Part shown: positions 26,900 to 37,668 of the stretch, in pieces
Layout: every line of letters starts with the position of its first letter
How positions within the stretch are numbered: position 1 is the stretch's first letter
Assembly (NCBI GenBank): GCA_963514095.1
Contig: OY741271.1
Location: 7,905,976-7,969,975 of the forward strand
DNA length: 64,000 bases
Source of the DNA: Eutrigla gurnardus
Taxonomy: Eukaryota; Chordata; Actinopteri; Perciformes; Triglidae
Direction: 5' to 3'
Notes under the pieces: model-generated
Seen by the model: only the letters and a program-made list of their open reading frames with translations
Told to the model about the DNA's origin: nothing
The model's database searches: none
Position numbers and translations under genes: made by a program

Positions 26900-28280
26900 A
26901 GTCGGTAATATCAAGTTTGTATGTCAACATCAATAAAAAGGACACTCTCTCGGCACAAGGAACACGATGAACAAGCTTGTATGAGATACTGCTCAACGTT
27001 GATTTACGATCCACAGTTCAATGTAAGAAAAAGATCCTGAAAGAGCCTGAAATTCGTCCGAGAATTAACTTTCAGCCAATTGTTGTCCTGTTTTATACAT
27101 TTGTTCCACCCTCTAAGCTGTATATCACAACAGAGCCAAGACAGCTGTTTGGCTGAATGTTATTACGCCTGGAAAAAATGTTGACAAACATTTTCATGTA
27201 CATTCTGTAACATCTGTTATAACAAGCATGAAACAAGTTTGGTAAACATGATAGAGGTTTATGTAAACTAGCCGATGTTGGCGATGGACAATGACATGTA
27301 GTAACACTGGTATGGTTCTTTAAAAATGCAAATGCAAGACTCTAGGCCAGTGCATAACCTTTCTTCTGTGTAGCCTGAGAACCAGATTTCAATTAGTGCT
27401 CTCTCATTGAGTTTAATCATTAGTTTCAGGTGGCTAATGAAGCACCTGCACCAGCAAGCAGAACAATGTATAGTTGCAGCTGGTTAGGTACGTAACTGGC
27501 TTTGTTGTCACTTTTACTACCTTTTAAAGCTCTGTGTATAACACACTGTTCACAGACTCCATTCCACCGCTGTTGCCTCTGCTAAACGCCAGAATCACAC
27601 ATACTTATGTTGTTGCATAAATTAAGCACCAAATAAAGTAACCTAATGGAGACAAAGCCAGGCATCATCCTAGGTTGCACAATTTGTGTTGACTCATCAG
27701 ATCTATTGCAGATTCAGTTAAGCTGAACCAAACTGAGCATTGCTCATTCATTGCGCAAAAGTGTCAATTCACACTCTGCATTAAAGGATTTCATTAAGAA
27801 CCTGTGGACATAAAAACCAACTGGAAAAACACAAACAACAATGCCTACGTAGACTGTCCAGCCTTTTTACACCTCTTTTTACACACATTGTGCACAGAGC
27901 TATTCTTTATTATTATTCCATTGAAGTGAAGATTGTAGCTATCTGATGAATAAGTCCAATATTCACTCCCCTTTATCTGGCTCATCAGCTGCAGCAGGCT
28001 GTCTGTCTGCTGTTTGGTGCTGGATAGGTACTATAGTGGGTCTATTAGAGTGTACTGGCTGAAAACAGCTGCTTGCTGCTGCTGTCAGTGATGAGATCAC
28101 GATGACTGACACCACTCAACCATGCGCTATTGAGCAATCAGGCTTTTTTTTTTCTTAAAAAAAAAGAAAAAAAAAGAAATTGGTTAGTGAGATAAAATTA
28201 AATGGTATGAAGCACACTCATAGCATGTTAAATACAATACTGGAATGCTGGAAAATGTTGTAGCTCCTCTTCCAAACACA
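26900..28280. other. Intergenic, nothing recognised
   Basis: An A/T homopolymer block with partial self-complementarity occurs at 28145-28180. No gene, RNA or transposon boundary was found. Confidence 0.55.
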
Positions 28281-28299
28281 AAGACTCCATATCAGTTTA

Positions 28300-28700
28300 G
28301 GTGTCTGCTATTTTAGAATATTTTCATGGAATCCGGTAATCTTTGATTTTGGCCGTCACCATCTTGGATTTTTGCTACAAGTGAATGGAAGTGACTATAT
28401 TTGGATTGCAGTGCACACAAGTGGCAGAGTGGCTTCTGTTTCACTTTAGCTTCCATAATTGGAGTAGTATATGAACCATGGTAGTGAAGCCGTGGTAGCA
28501 AGAGTCATGGTAACGAAGCTGTGGTAGCAACGCATGCCCTAAGCGTACCCTGCTTTATGGTCTATTTGACTAATTGGACCATCACTTACTAAATGAACAT
28601 CATGCTGTATTTGAAGAAGACTTGAAACTAGAGATTGAGACATCGTGTTTACAATGTTTACTGAGATAATGAATCAAGTGAGAAGTAGAGTCATTTTCAA
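28300..28700 (+). repeat. Dispersed repeat F, copy 2 (longer)
   Basis: The 28598-28650 part matches 26571-26622. The preceding 300 bases include near-repeats of the phrase GAAGC(C/T)GTGGTAGCAA, so this looks like a degraded repetitive element. No ends were identified. Confidence 0.4.
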
Positions 28701-28703
28701 CCT

Positions 28704-28705
<2 letters not shown>

Positions 28706-28737
<32 letters not shown>
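28706..28737. repeat. (AC)n microsatellite
   Basis: Sixteen uninterrupted AC units. Confidence 0.95.
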
Positions 28738-28739
<2 letters not shown>

Positions 28740-29940
28740 TGACCCCCGAGGGACGTGACATACAGAAATGGCTGTCATCCATCTGCTGATATGATGGAAT
28801 GACACAATTTGATATTAGTAACATCTGCACCTTTGACATCCACAGGAGGTCATGAACTCCCAACATAATTTCTTTGCAAATCCATGCTAAATTGATCGGT
28901 GGTGATTTGTGTCCAAGCTCTATGGGTCTGACTGACCTTTGACCTTCATTACTTTAAAAGAGAATGAAACCTTTTTAAACCTTTGTGCGTCAAAGCAAAA
29001 TATTCTGAAAGAATTTGGTTGGAACCAAAATCTGACTACACATTTTTTTCACTAATAATAATGAACAAACTATACAGTGCTAACTGAAATATTACAGGCA
29101 CATTAATAACACAATGTGCCTGTGGCTTTGGCTCAAGTTTACAACTGTTTCTGAGGGCTTTGACTTATTAGACTTTGTCTGTTAACAGTCTGTCTGTAGC
29201 GACTGCTAGCCTGTTTTGGACTCTTTATTTAATAAATTACTCAAAGCTATGTTAGGATTAGTATTCTTATTTCTCACCAGGAAATCATAAACCGATTTCC
29301 ACTACACGAGGTACATCCCCAATATACTGTATATTGCAATACAATAAAGGTGGTGTGGTTGTTGTTGTGGTTGCAAAAACTTCAACCAATTTATTTCTAG
29401 GTCCATACTAGATACACTAACTATCTATCAGATACACTCACAGTTGGAGTCCCAGAAGGAAATCCAGCCAGTCTTCAATTGAAAGTGATGTTTAATAGCC
29501 CATACAGGATACAAGCATCGTGAGCTACCCCGAGGTAAATTTAGGATTACACTATGTATCCCCAGTTTATATACTGTTGGTCCCAGGGTTTCCACGCCCC
29601 TGGACAGGTGGTCAGTTGTATCTTTTTCAACATATGATTTCATTTTTTCCCCAAAACTCATAGCTGTTACACTCAACCCGCCTTTACCCTAAGTAGCAGG
29701 TGTTAGGCAGGGATGCCAAACAGGGCACTTTAAAGCAGACTTTTGTTTTTAGAGGCTTCTGTGTCAGGCAGGGTTTTTTCTTTTAGCAATTAAGCAGGGT
29801 TCTTCAAGGACATTTTGAGATCAGTGTATTCCGTTTGCCATAGACTTTTGCACCCAGGTGCAGGGCTTAAGACACACAGCCTGATTTGGTGACATAGATA
29901 TTCTCAGACGACAATAACTATTAACCATTTAACCACTACA
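28740..29940. other. Intergenic; possible reverse LTR-like segment
   Basis: 29440-29690 reads, on the minus strand, with a TATA-like CAGTATATAAACTGG box, loosely like an LTR promoter. There is no partner LTR or coding sequence, so this is only a suggestion. Confidence 0.35.
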
Positions 29941-29984
29941 TGTGTGTTGCTGTAACACAGAAGATCACAGTCTGCTCCCTCTTT

Positions 29985-31123
29985 CACTCCACGCTGGACA
30001 GGTTGGTCGGACTGAATATGTGGGTGGACCTCTGAAGGCTTTGAGACCGGAGAGGGGAACAGGGGGCACTGGAACATCCTCAGCGAGCGCCACCTGCCAC
30101 CCTACCCCCCACTTCAGCAGGGCCAAACCCTGGGGGCCCTTGCCAATGCAGCTGGGATGCACCAGTTTTACTCCAAACCTTGTTGAATGACGTGCTAAGA
30201 GACATGCTCAACTGCTATGTTTTCGTTAACCTCAATGACATTATTTTCCAAGTCCTGGGAAGAAAATGTCCCCCATGTGCAGACTGTCTAACAGTGGCTC
30301 CTTGAGAACTCTCTCTTCTTCAAGGTTGAGAAGTGCAAGTACCACGCCCCTCCTGTCTCCTTCCTGGGGTACATCCTGGCACAGGGTAACATCCAGATGG
30401 AGCTGAACAAAAGTGTCAGCAGTCACCTCCTGGTCAGATCTGGATTCGCGCAAGCAGCTCCAATGCTTCCTGGGGTTTGCCAAATTTACCAACGCTTTAT
30501 CAGTGTTTATGATGTGATAGCCACATCACCTCCAGCGGTTCTGGCAGGCCAGCCTTGGAGAAGACACGTGATTTTGTCAACACATGTCCAGTCTGCAACT
30601 AGCCATGGTTGTCCACTCAAGACCTCCCCGTGCGGGTTGAATATAAGAAACTGGCACCCAGGTTCATTGGGTCGTCCACCATCGAGAAAATCATCAACCC
30701 AATGGCAGTAAGTCTCAAGCTGTCCCAGTCCAAGTGGGTCTACCCCACTTTCCACATCTCCAAGCTCAAGCCGTTCCGGGAGAGCCCACTGGTCCCTGCC
30801 TCCCCACCTTCACCACCTCTTGCTTCATTAATGGGGGTCTCACCAATACCATTTATTGTCTCATCCATAAACGTCGTCATGGGAGAGGCCTCCAGTACGT
30901 AATCAACTGGACGGGGTATGGTCCTGAGGACAATACCCGGGTCCCTGCTAGACACATCCTGAGTTCCCGACTCATCCGGGACTTCCACCTGCAGCACCCT
31001 GACCACCCCACCAAGATCTCAGCTAATCCCACTAAAACCTTGTTGTGTGGCCCTTCCAGCTCAACAACCCAACCCTATGTAGATGGTTTCTACATTGGCT
31101 CAACCAACCACAGCAGAGACTTA
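29985..31123 (+). pseudogene. Ty3/Gypsy retrotransposon gag-pol remnant
   Basis: Three pieces of a Gypsy polyprotein survive in order. At 30125-30180 a PMQLG segment matches the stretch just before the gag zinc knuckle. At 30190-30540 broken frames match the reverse transcriptase palm and connection; the catalytic Y-x-D-D box is altered (VNLND). At 30610-31110 is the integrase C-terminal end with YPTFHISKLKPF and a chromodomain-like GRGLQYVINWTGYGPE. Everything between gag and the RT palm (protease and the RT fingers) and between RT and the integrase tail is deleted, and stops interrupt the frames. The element cannot move. Confidence 0.85.
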
Positions 31124-32084
31124 GGGCCCTAGTTTCGTAGACCAGGCGCAGTCAGCTTTCAGCGCACCTGCGCCGCGCCGACGGGGTGTGTCCGCCTGGA
31201 CTTTGCAAGTTTCGTGCACCGCGCAGGCTCGCGCAGGCACACCTCCCGTCTCGCCCACCGGCGCAAGTGGGAAAGAGGGAGGAGAAGAAGGCGTGAGTGG
31301 GAGACGAGGAGGAGACGAGGAGGAGACGAGGCGTGGACTGGGATTAACACAGCCGATTCAGATCTTCACCAATCAAATGAGCTCCTCTCCTCTCCTTTAA
31401 TGCGTTAGGGGAGGTTCAGTGTAAGATCCGTCACTTGACAACCCGATGACAGAAGCAGCGCCGGCGCTCCCACCACGCTCATCACGCGCTGTGCGCGCGT
31501 ATCATAATAATAACAATGCCCATATTATAAAAAACAGGAGAGAGAGGGAGATGTTTTGGTCCGAGAGGCTGAGTTTCCGTTACGCGTGCCATCCGCCTTT
31601 GATCTGACGTCAGATGTGACGGGACAATCTATATAGATATAAATTCACGTGTTGATTCAATGAGTTGCATTAAATAGTGTTTGTTGTGATTATTTATTGC
31701 ATTTAAATGTGCCTGGAACTGTGGAAACCTGCCTGTGAGGTCTCGGTGACGTGTACGCACTGCGCGCCGTCAGCCAAACTTCCGATCCGCCAGCTGTGAT
31801 TCGCATTGAATGAATGGACTTTATTTACGCCTTGCGCCTTGCGCGGGAAAGTAGACCAGGTAGGAGCTGGCGAGCTTTCAGCGCAGTCTCGGCGAGGCTT
31901 TTTGCCACGAAACTTCCGCTACGCCAAGCTGAATCTGTGACGCCTCCCCCTGCTGCGCCGCCACACCCATCTTGGTGCAGGCGATCCACCAAACTGCCAA
32001 ACTGACCGTGCGCAAGGCTGCGCGGGTCGAAACTTGCATTGCGCCGGCTCCGCCGCCCTGCACTGCGCCACAAAACTAGGGTCC
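31124..32084 (+). mobile_element. Family B MITE, copy B2
   Basis: Very similar to B1 along its length. The left end is GGGCCCTAGTTTCGTAGACC and the right end is the complement of GGACCCTAGTTTTGTGGCGC, one substitution from the family consensus. It has an extra 12-bp GACGAGGAGGAG unit at about 31310-31328 compared with B1. It lies just downstream of the Gypsy integrase remnant. No 3-bp duplication is evident (TTA on the left, TCT on the right). Confidence 0.83.
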
Positions 32085-32330
32085 TCTGTCTGTGCACCTG
32101 CTGACTTCTGCATCAAGTTTTCAGCCATCATCCTCTGTGGCGCTTGGCCGAGTTGCTTTTGGGTCCAACACCTGACCGTGTCAGATGCAAGCCACAATCA
32201 ACTGCTATAGCGCTGTGAACCACTGTTTCTATGTGCCTTGTTGCGAATTCACCCTCTTGACTGTTTTTATCATTCATATTAGTTAGCCTTTGTTCAGCTT
32301 GATTACTAACACTAACACATTGTAGGCCCT

Positions 32331-33089
32331 GGGTGCAGTCGAATAGTCTTTTTTGCTTAGGAAGGTTCCTAACTGAAGAAGTGACCCGGAAGTAAACAAG
32401 AGCCGTTCGGATTCTCTAAATGCAAAGGAAAGGAGCTCCAATGCTTTCTTTCAGAGCTTTAGCATAGGATGCAACGGACCTTCCTATGCGAAAGGAAAGG
32501 AGATTACGCCGACCCACAATTCTTTGCGAGAGCAACATTTAAAGTGCCGCAGACCTCGGCCGTTCATGAAAACAAACTATATGCCTATTTGCATATTTAA
32601 CAATTACTTTCATGCAGATATAGTAATTAGAATAGTGATGATAAATGTGTGTGGACAGTGATAATAATTGAATAGTATTTTATTATTTATTTCAATCATG
32701 TTACAAACTTGACAAAAACGAAACTAAAACCACAAATGAAATGTAAATACAGCATACGGTCAAACAGGAAGGAGGAGCTGCTGGACTGAAGCTGGTCAGT
32801 GTACCAACTGTTTATAAAACCAACGTGGAGAAGTGGACGACGCTTTTTTTGTAGTCCATTATTGTAGTTTCTCCAGCGCAGACGCACGTCAATCGCGGGT
32901 GCCGATCATCAGCTGTCAATCATCAGCGGCCGCGTTATAATGACGTAGCTTAGTGAAAGTCCGGTCGGATTCAATTTGAGTTCTCCTATCGCCTTTCCTT
33001 AACCCCGTGACGTTTTCCCCAGAGGTCAAAGAATAGGAGTTAGGAATAGGAGTTAGGACCTTATTTTTTGACTATTCGACTGTGCACCC
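32331..33089 (+). mobile_element. Family A MITE, copy A2
   Basis: Same inverted ends as A1 (GGGTGCAGTCGAATAGTC). CCT occurs on both sides (32328-32330 and 33090-33092), a 3-bp target duplication. Compared with A1 it lacks the GTGGCCGCCATGATA segment near its left end and a stretch near its right end. No coding sequence. Confidence 0.83.
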
Positions 33090-33221
33090 CCTGACTCCAT
33101 CAGCCCAGCAATCAGCTCATTCCCCTCACCTGAGCTTCCCTGCCCATTTCCACACCTGAGCTCCATTTGCCTCATCAGCCACTAACTATATACCAGGCCA
33201 GATTCACCAGCTCTCTGCCAG

Positions 33222-33682
33222 TGCAAATTCAGTTGCAATATGGGGCACCAGAGTATAGTGAAATAATAAACAGGTATCTAAAAGAAAAGTGGCAAAAGTC
33301 TTGGGAGAAGGAAAGGAAAGGAAGGGCATATTTTTCAGTGCAGGAAACGGTAAATAAAGACAAGTGCACTTACAGGTGCAGTAGGAAAGACTCTGTAGTA
33401 ATCTCAAGATTGAGACTTGGACACTGTGGGCTGAGGAGTGGGTTGGCTCTGATTGGTAAGCATCCTGATGGCAAATGTGAGTGTGGAGATAGTGAGACAG
33501 TGAAACATGTACTACTCCAGTGCAAAATATACTCCAGTCAGAGAAGGACTCTCTTCAAGAAACTTGGAGCAGATGGGGAAACCGTTTTTAATATACGAAC
33601 GCTTCTAAACCTAGATTCGCGGGTTAAAACAAAGAAATTGGTGGATTATCTACACCAAACAGGATTGTACAAAAGGATTTGA
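33222..33682 (+). pseudogene. LINE ORF2 C-terminal fragment
   Basis: An open frame of about 153 residues inside the truncated LINE, with a basic region (EKWQKSWEKERKGRAYF), the CCHC motif and GLRSGLALIGKHPDGKC. It has no promoter, no start of its own and no RT or endonuclease domain, so it is a relic. That it is still open means the insertion is fairly young. Confidence 0.8.
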
Positions 33683-33767
33683 TGTAGATCTTAATAACTA
33701 ACTGTAGGGGCAGCATTACGCCAAAGCTGTGTCTAGTCTGCCTAACTAAAGAAGAAGAAGAAGAAGA
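33222..33767 (+). mobile_element. I-clade-like LINE, 5'-truncated, with GAA tail
   Basis: The insert is flanked by the 13-bp duplication AGCTCTCTGCCAG (33209-33221 and 33768-33780), so its limits are exact. It encodes the last roughly 150 residues of an ORF2 protein in one open frame to 33682, with a C-x-C-x7-H-x4-C zinc motif (CECGDSETVKHVLLQC). This motif lies at the end of I/R1/Jockey-type LINE proteins. A short 3' UTR and a GAA tail (about 33749-33767) follow. The 546-bp size shows severe 5' truncation at insertion. Confidence 0.85.
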
Positions 33768-33990
33768 AGCTCTCTGCCAGATTGTCTAGTGTGTTATGCC
33801 TAGGTTTCCAGCCTGTTCTGTCCTGCCTGTATGATCCCTTGTCTGCTACCCAGTCTGAAGAGTTTTGCCTGCCCCTTCTCGGATTTGTCTGCCTGCCTTC
33901 TTGGTTTTTGACCCCTGCCTGTAGCCTATTACAGAATAAACCTTTTGGACTCTCCCTTTTTGCCACTGCCTCTTAAGTCGTTAATTTGGG

Positions 33991-35572
33991 TTCTCTGTTT
34001 TCGGAGTTGTGTTCATAGATTCCAAATAGTGCTATCTTCTTATGTGAGTGCTCTAATTAATAATTGTAGGCCTGTTCTTAAACTAAATGGCCCTGGTCAT
34101 ATTTAGAATCGGTCTAATATTTTATTTAATTATTTTCTGATCACTGAGTTCGACAGTCGTAATGACCAGTCCAGTCCACTCTAGCAGCACCCTGGCTTCA
34201 CCATAGATCACACTTATGAAAAGTGACTTTCACTTTCATCATGTCATGACCTCAGTTAAGTTTATTTCCACCTTATTTCCACCAACTGAAATATTGTGAG
34301 TATAAACGTAGTATTTCATACATCTATGAATGACACAAGTGTACTACAGAGGGTGAGGCAGTTGTATAAACAGACAGTGAGCAGGCGGTTTCACAGACAG
34401 CAGAAGCAACTCCACATGAGGTCTATTATGTGTCCTCTTTATGATACCATCATTCAGTCACCACAGCAGGAGGCTGACTCTGTGGGCAGAAGATCTTTTC
34501 ACAGCCACAGTGGGACAGCACTACATAGTATCAAGGAAAATGTTGCTATTATGTCTTCATGACAGGAGAGTGATAAGCCTATATACCTTCATGTTCACAC
34601 TACAGCAACCATTGTTTTGCCTCAGTAGGAAATATGCTTTCACTGTACTTGTTGGCTTCCGCTGAGCAAACCAAGAAAGATTGTACACGTATCACTGCCT
34701 GTATAATTTTTCTTTTGACATGTCACATGACCTCAAGTCTGTTTGAGAACGGTAATGGGGAAATGGAAAATAGAGCCAAGGTGAGGCCATGAGACAATCA
34801 CTGCAATACAATTACACTGAAATAATTTGCAGGCAGCGGAGGATGAGGGGCAGTCATTCATTCAACCCTGCACACACATTTAGAAACATCATCATAATCA
34901 TTATCACAATCACACACACAGACTTTTACATTTACACAGAAATCATACACTGATGTTTGCATGGCCATAACACATGCAAGCACTCAATTCCACCGACACT
35001 CAGGGTCCACACATTGAATGATAAATAAATAATGAATGGCTGGAGAGAGAAGACAGACTTAATGATGGCAGGAGGCAGGAAGACAGAAAGATGGAGAGGA
35101 AGACAGTTTGACAGAGCTAGTCACTTAATTATTGTCTTGCTTCACCACAGCCAGTGTCCTTATTTGTATGTTTTGTTGTAATATAACGTCCAGAGAAATA
35201 TATTCTTTAATATTGCCATATTAACATAGTGGTCTAGAGCAGCAGTAAATGTCATAATGTTCTGCATCCAACAGTTGTGTGACTCATCATTGTGTGGGGG
35301 TGAGAGATTTTAAGCTGCGTGTGTACAAATGAACACTATAAATGGCTTCAAAATAAGACCATGTGGAGGTCTTGCCACTCTTTATGACAACAGACTTTTT
35401 GCCGTGCTTTTCAGCGTGGCTTTTCAGAGCAGCCGTAAGCTCTTACAGACTGATGGAGGACGCTCGCTTCAAAGAGTCGTGTCGAGCGTAGCCTTGCCTT
35501 AGCTGCAGAGAGAAGAAGAAAAACATTTCTTCATATTCATACTAGTAGGCATTCCTTTACCTTTAACATAAT
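33991..35572. other. Intergenic, nothing recognised
   Basis: No supportable gene or mobile-element boundary. Confidence 0.55.
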
Positions 35573-37668
35573 GGGCCCTAGGGTGCAGTCGAATAGTCAA
35601 AAAATAAGGTCCTAACTCCTATTCCTAACTCCTATTCCTTGACCTCTGGGGAAAACGTCACGGGGTTAAGGAAAGGCGATAGGAGAACTCAAAAGGAGTT
35701 AGGAAAAGTCGACCGCGGTGCTCAGAGAATCCGACCGGACTTTCACTAAGCTACGTCATTATAACGCGGCGGCTGATGATTGACAGCTGATGATCGGCAC
35801 CCGCGATTGACGTGCGTCTGCGCTGGATAAACTACAATAATGGACTACAAAAAGCGCATCGTCCACTTCTCCACATGTTGGTTTTATAAACAGCTGGTTC
35901 ACTGACCGGCTTCAGGTCCAGCAGCTCCTCCTTCCTGTTTGACCGGTTGCTGTATTTACATTTTATTTGTGGTTTTAGTTTTGTTTTTGTCAAGTTTGTA
36001 ACATGATTGAAATAAATAAAAAAAATACCATTCAATTATTATCACTGCCCACACACATTTATTATCACTATTCCAATTACTATATGTCTGCATGAAAGTA
36101 ATTGTTAAATATGCAAATACACATATCGTTTGTTTTCATGATCGGCCGACGTGTGCGGCACTTTAAATGTTGCTCTCGCAAAGAATTGTGGGTCGGCGTA
36201 ATCTCCTTTCCTTTCGCATAGGAAGGTCCGTTGCATCCTATGCTAAAGGAGCTCTGAAGGGAAGCATTGGAGCTCCTTTCCTTTGCATTTAGAGCTCCGT
36301 TGCATCCTATGCTAAAGGAGCTCTGAAGGGAAGCATTGGAGCTCCTTTCCTTTGCATTTAGAGAATCCGAACGGCTCTTATCATGGCGGCCACTTGTTTA
36401 CTTCCGGGTCACTTCTTCAGTTAGGAACCTTCCTAAGCAAAAAAGACTATTCGACTGCACCCCTAGTTTCGTAGACGCAGGCTCGCGCAGGCACTCCTCC
36501 GGTCACTCCCACCCGCGCAAGTGGGAAAGAGGGAGGAGAAGAAGGCGTGAGTGGGAGACGAGGAGGAGACGAGGCGTGGACTGGGATAAACACAGCCGAT
36601 TCAGATCTTCACCAATCAAATGAGCTCCTCTCCTCACTTTTAATGCGCCAGGCGAGGTTCAGTGCAAGTTTCGTCACTTGACAACCCAATGACAGAAGCA
36701 GCGCCGCCTCCCACCACGCTCATCACGCGCTGTGTGTGCGTATAGTCATAATAATTATAATGCCGATATTATATCACTATAGAAATTGTAGGCACATTTT
36801 AGGCATTTTAGGTCTATCACAAAGCAGGGTCAGGGCGCACAGCAGTAGACATAATAGTGGCCAGAACCCGGTGCCTGCACGAGCTGGCCCCATTCATCAT
36901 CATTATCATCATCACCATCTTCATGATCTGCCCGCCACAGCTTCACCGGATTCCCTGTCCAACACCAGAACGGCGGGACCCCGGGACCTTGCGTGCCGCT
37001 CAGACCAGCTGCAGCCCCAACTCCGGTTCCAGCTTGCGGCAAAGTTGCGCGTCTCTCCACAAACACAGACAACAGGCTGCCAAGGCCCAAGACCAGGCAC
37101 GAGCTGCTGTATTTTTTTTAAAGATTTTTTCAGGCATAGACGCATTTTATTAGCAGTGGATAGATATGAAAAACAGGAGAGAGAGAGGGAGATGTTTTGC
37201 GCGTGCCCTCCGCCTTTGATCTGACTTCAGATGTGACGGGACAATCTATATAGATATAAATTCACGTGTTGATTCAGTTAGTTGCATTAAATAGTGTTTG
37301 TTGTGATTATGTATTGCATTTAAATGTGCCTGGAACTGTGGAAACCTGCTTGTGAGGTCTTGGTGACGTGTGCGCACTGCGCGTCGGTCAGCCAAACTGC
37401 CACCCCGCCAGCTGTAATTCGCCTTGCGCAAAGAGTAGACCAGGTTGGAGCTGGCGGGCTTTTGGCGCAGTCTCGGCGAGGCTTTTTGCCACGAAACTCC
37501 CACTGCACCAAGCTGAATCTGTGACGCCTCCCCCTGCTGCGCCGCCACACCCATCTTGGCGCAGGCGATCCACCAAACTGCCAAACTGACCGTGCGCAAG
37601 GCTGCACTGGTCGAAACTTGCATTATGCCGGCTCCGCCACCCTGCGCTGCGCCACGAAACTAGGGCCC
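35573..37668 (+). mobile_element. Family B MITE, copy B3 (longest internal region, split by A3)
   Basis: The ends are GGGCCCTAG at 35573 and the complement at 37668, flanked by AAT on both sides (35570-35572 and 37669-37671). A family A element interrupts it after eight bases (35581-36462). Between about 36755 and 37160 it has roughly 390 bases (ATCACTATAG to GGATAGATAT) that are absent from the other four copies. This is either an extra insertion or a remnant of a longer parental element. No recognisable domain is encoded in it. Confidence 0.85.
35581..36462 (-). mobile_element. Family A MITE, copy A3, inserted in B3
   Basis: Reverse orientation relative to A1. The 3-bp duplication CTA (35578-35580 and 36463-36465) rebuilds the B terminus GGGCCCTAGTTTCG when removed, so the boundaries are certain. 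It contains a 69-bp tandem duplication (about 36230-36367, starting GTTGCATCCTATGCTAAAGG) that A1 and A2 lack. Confidence 0.9.

Larger units (their letters stand above)
33093..33990 (+). mobile_element. LTR-like sequence of Gypsy type, split by a LINE
   Basis: The sequence at 33093-33221 and 33781-33990 reads continuously once the LINE insertion is removed. It has an ACTATATACC TATA-like box at about 33185 and an AGAATAAACC poly(A) signal at about 33932, separated by a C/T-rich stretch, the order in a Gypsy LTR. It lies downstream of the Gypsy pol remnant and may be its 3' LTR. The exact TG..CA ends were not established. Confidence 0.5.

Noticed and set aside
36736..37224. 162-residue frame in the extra segment of B3
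   Set aside because: No domain is recognised, it contains His and Pro runs, and it extends into non-coding B sequence.
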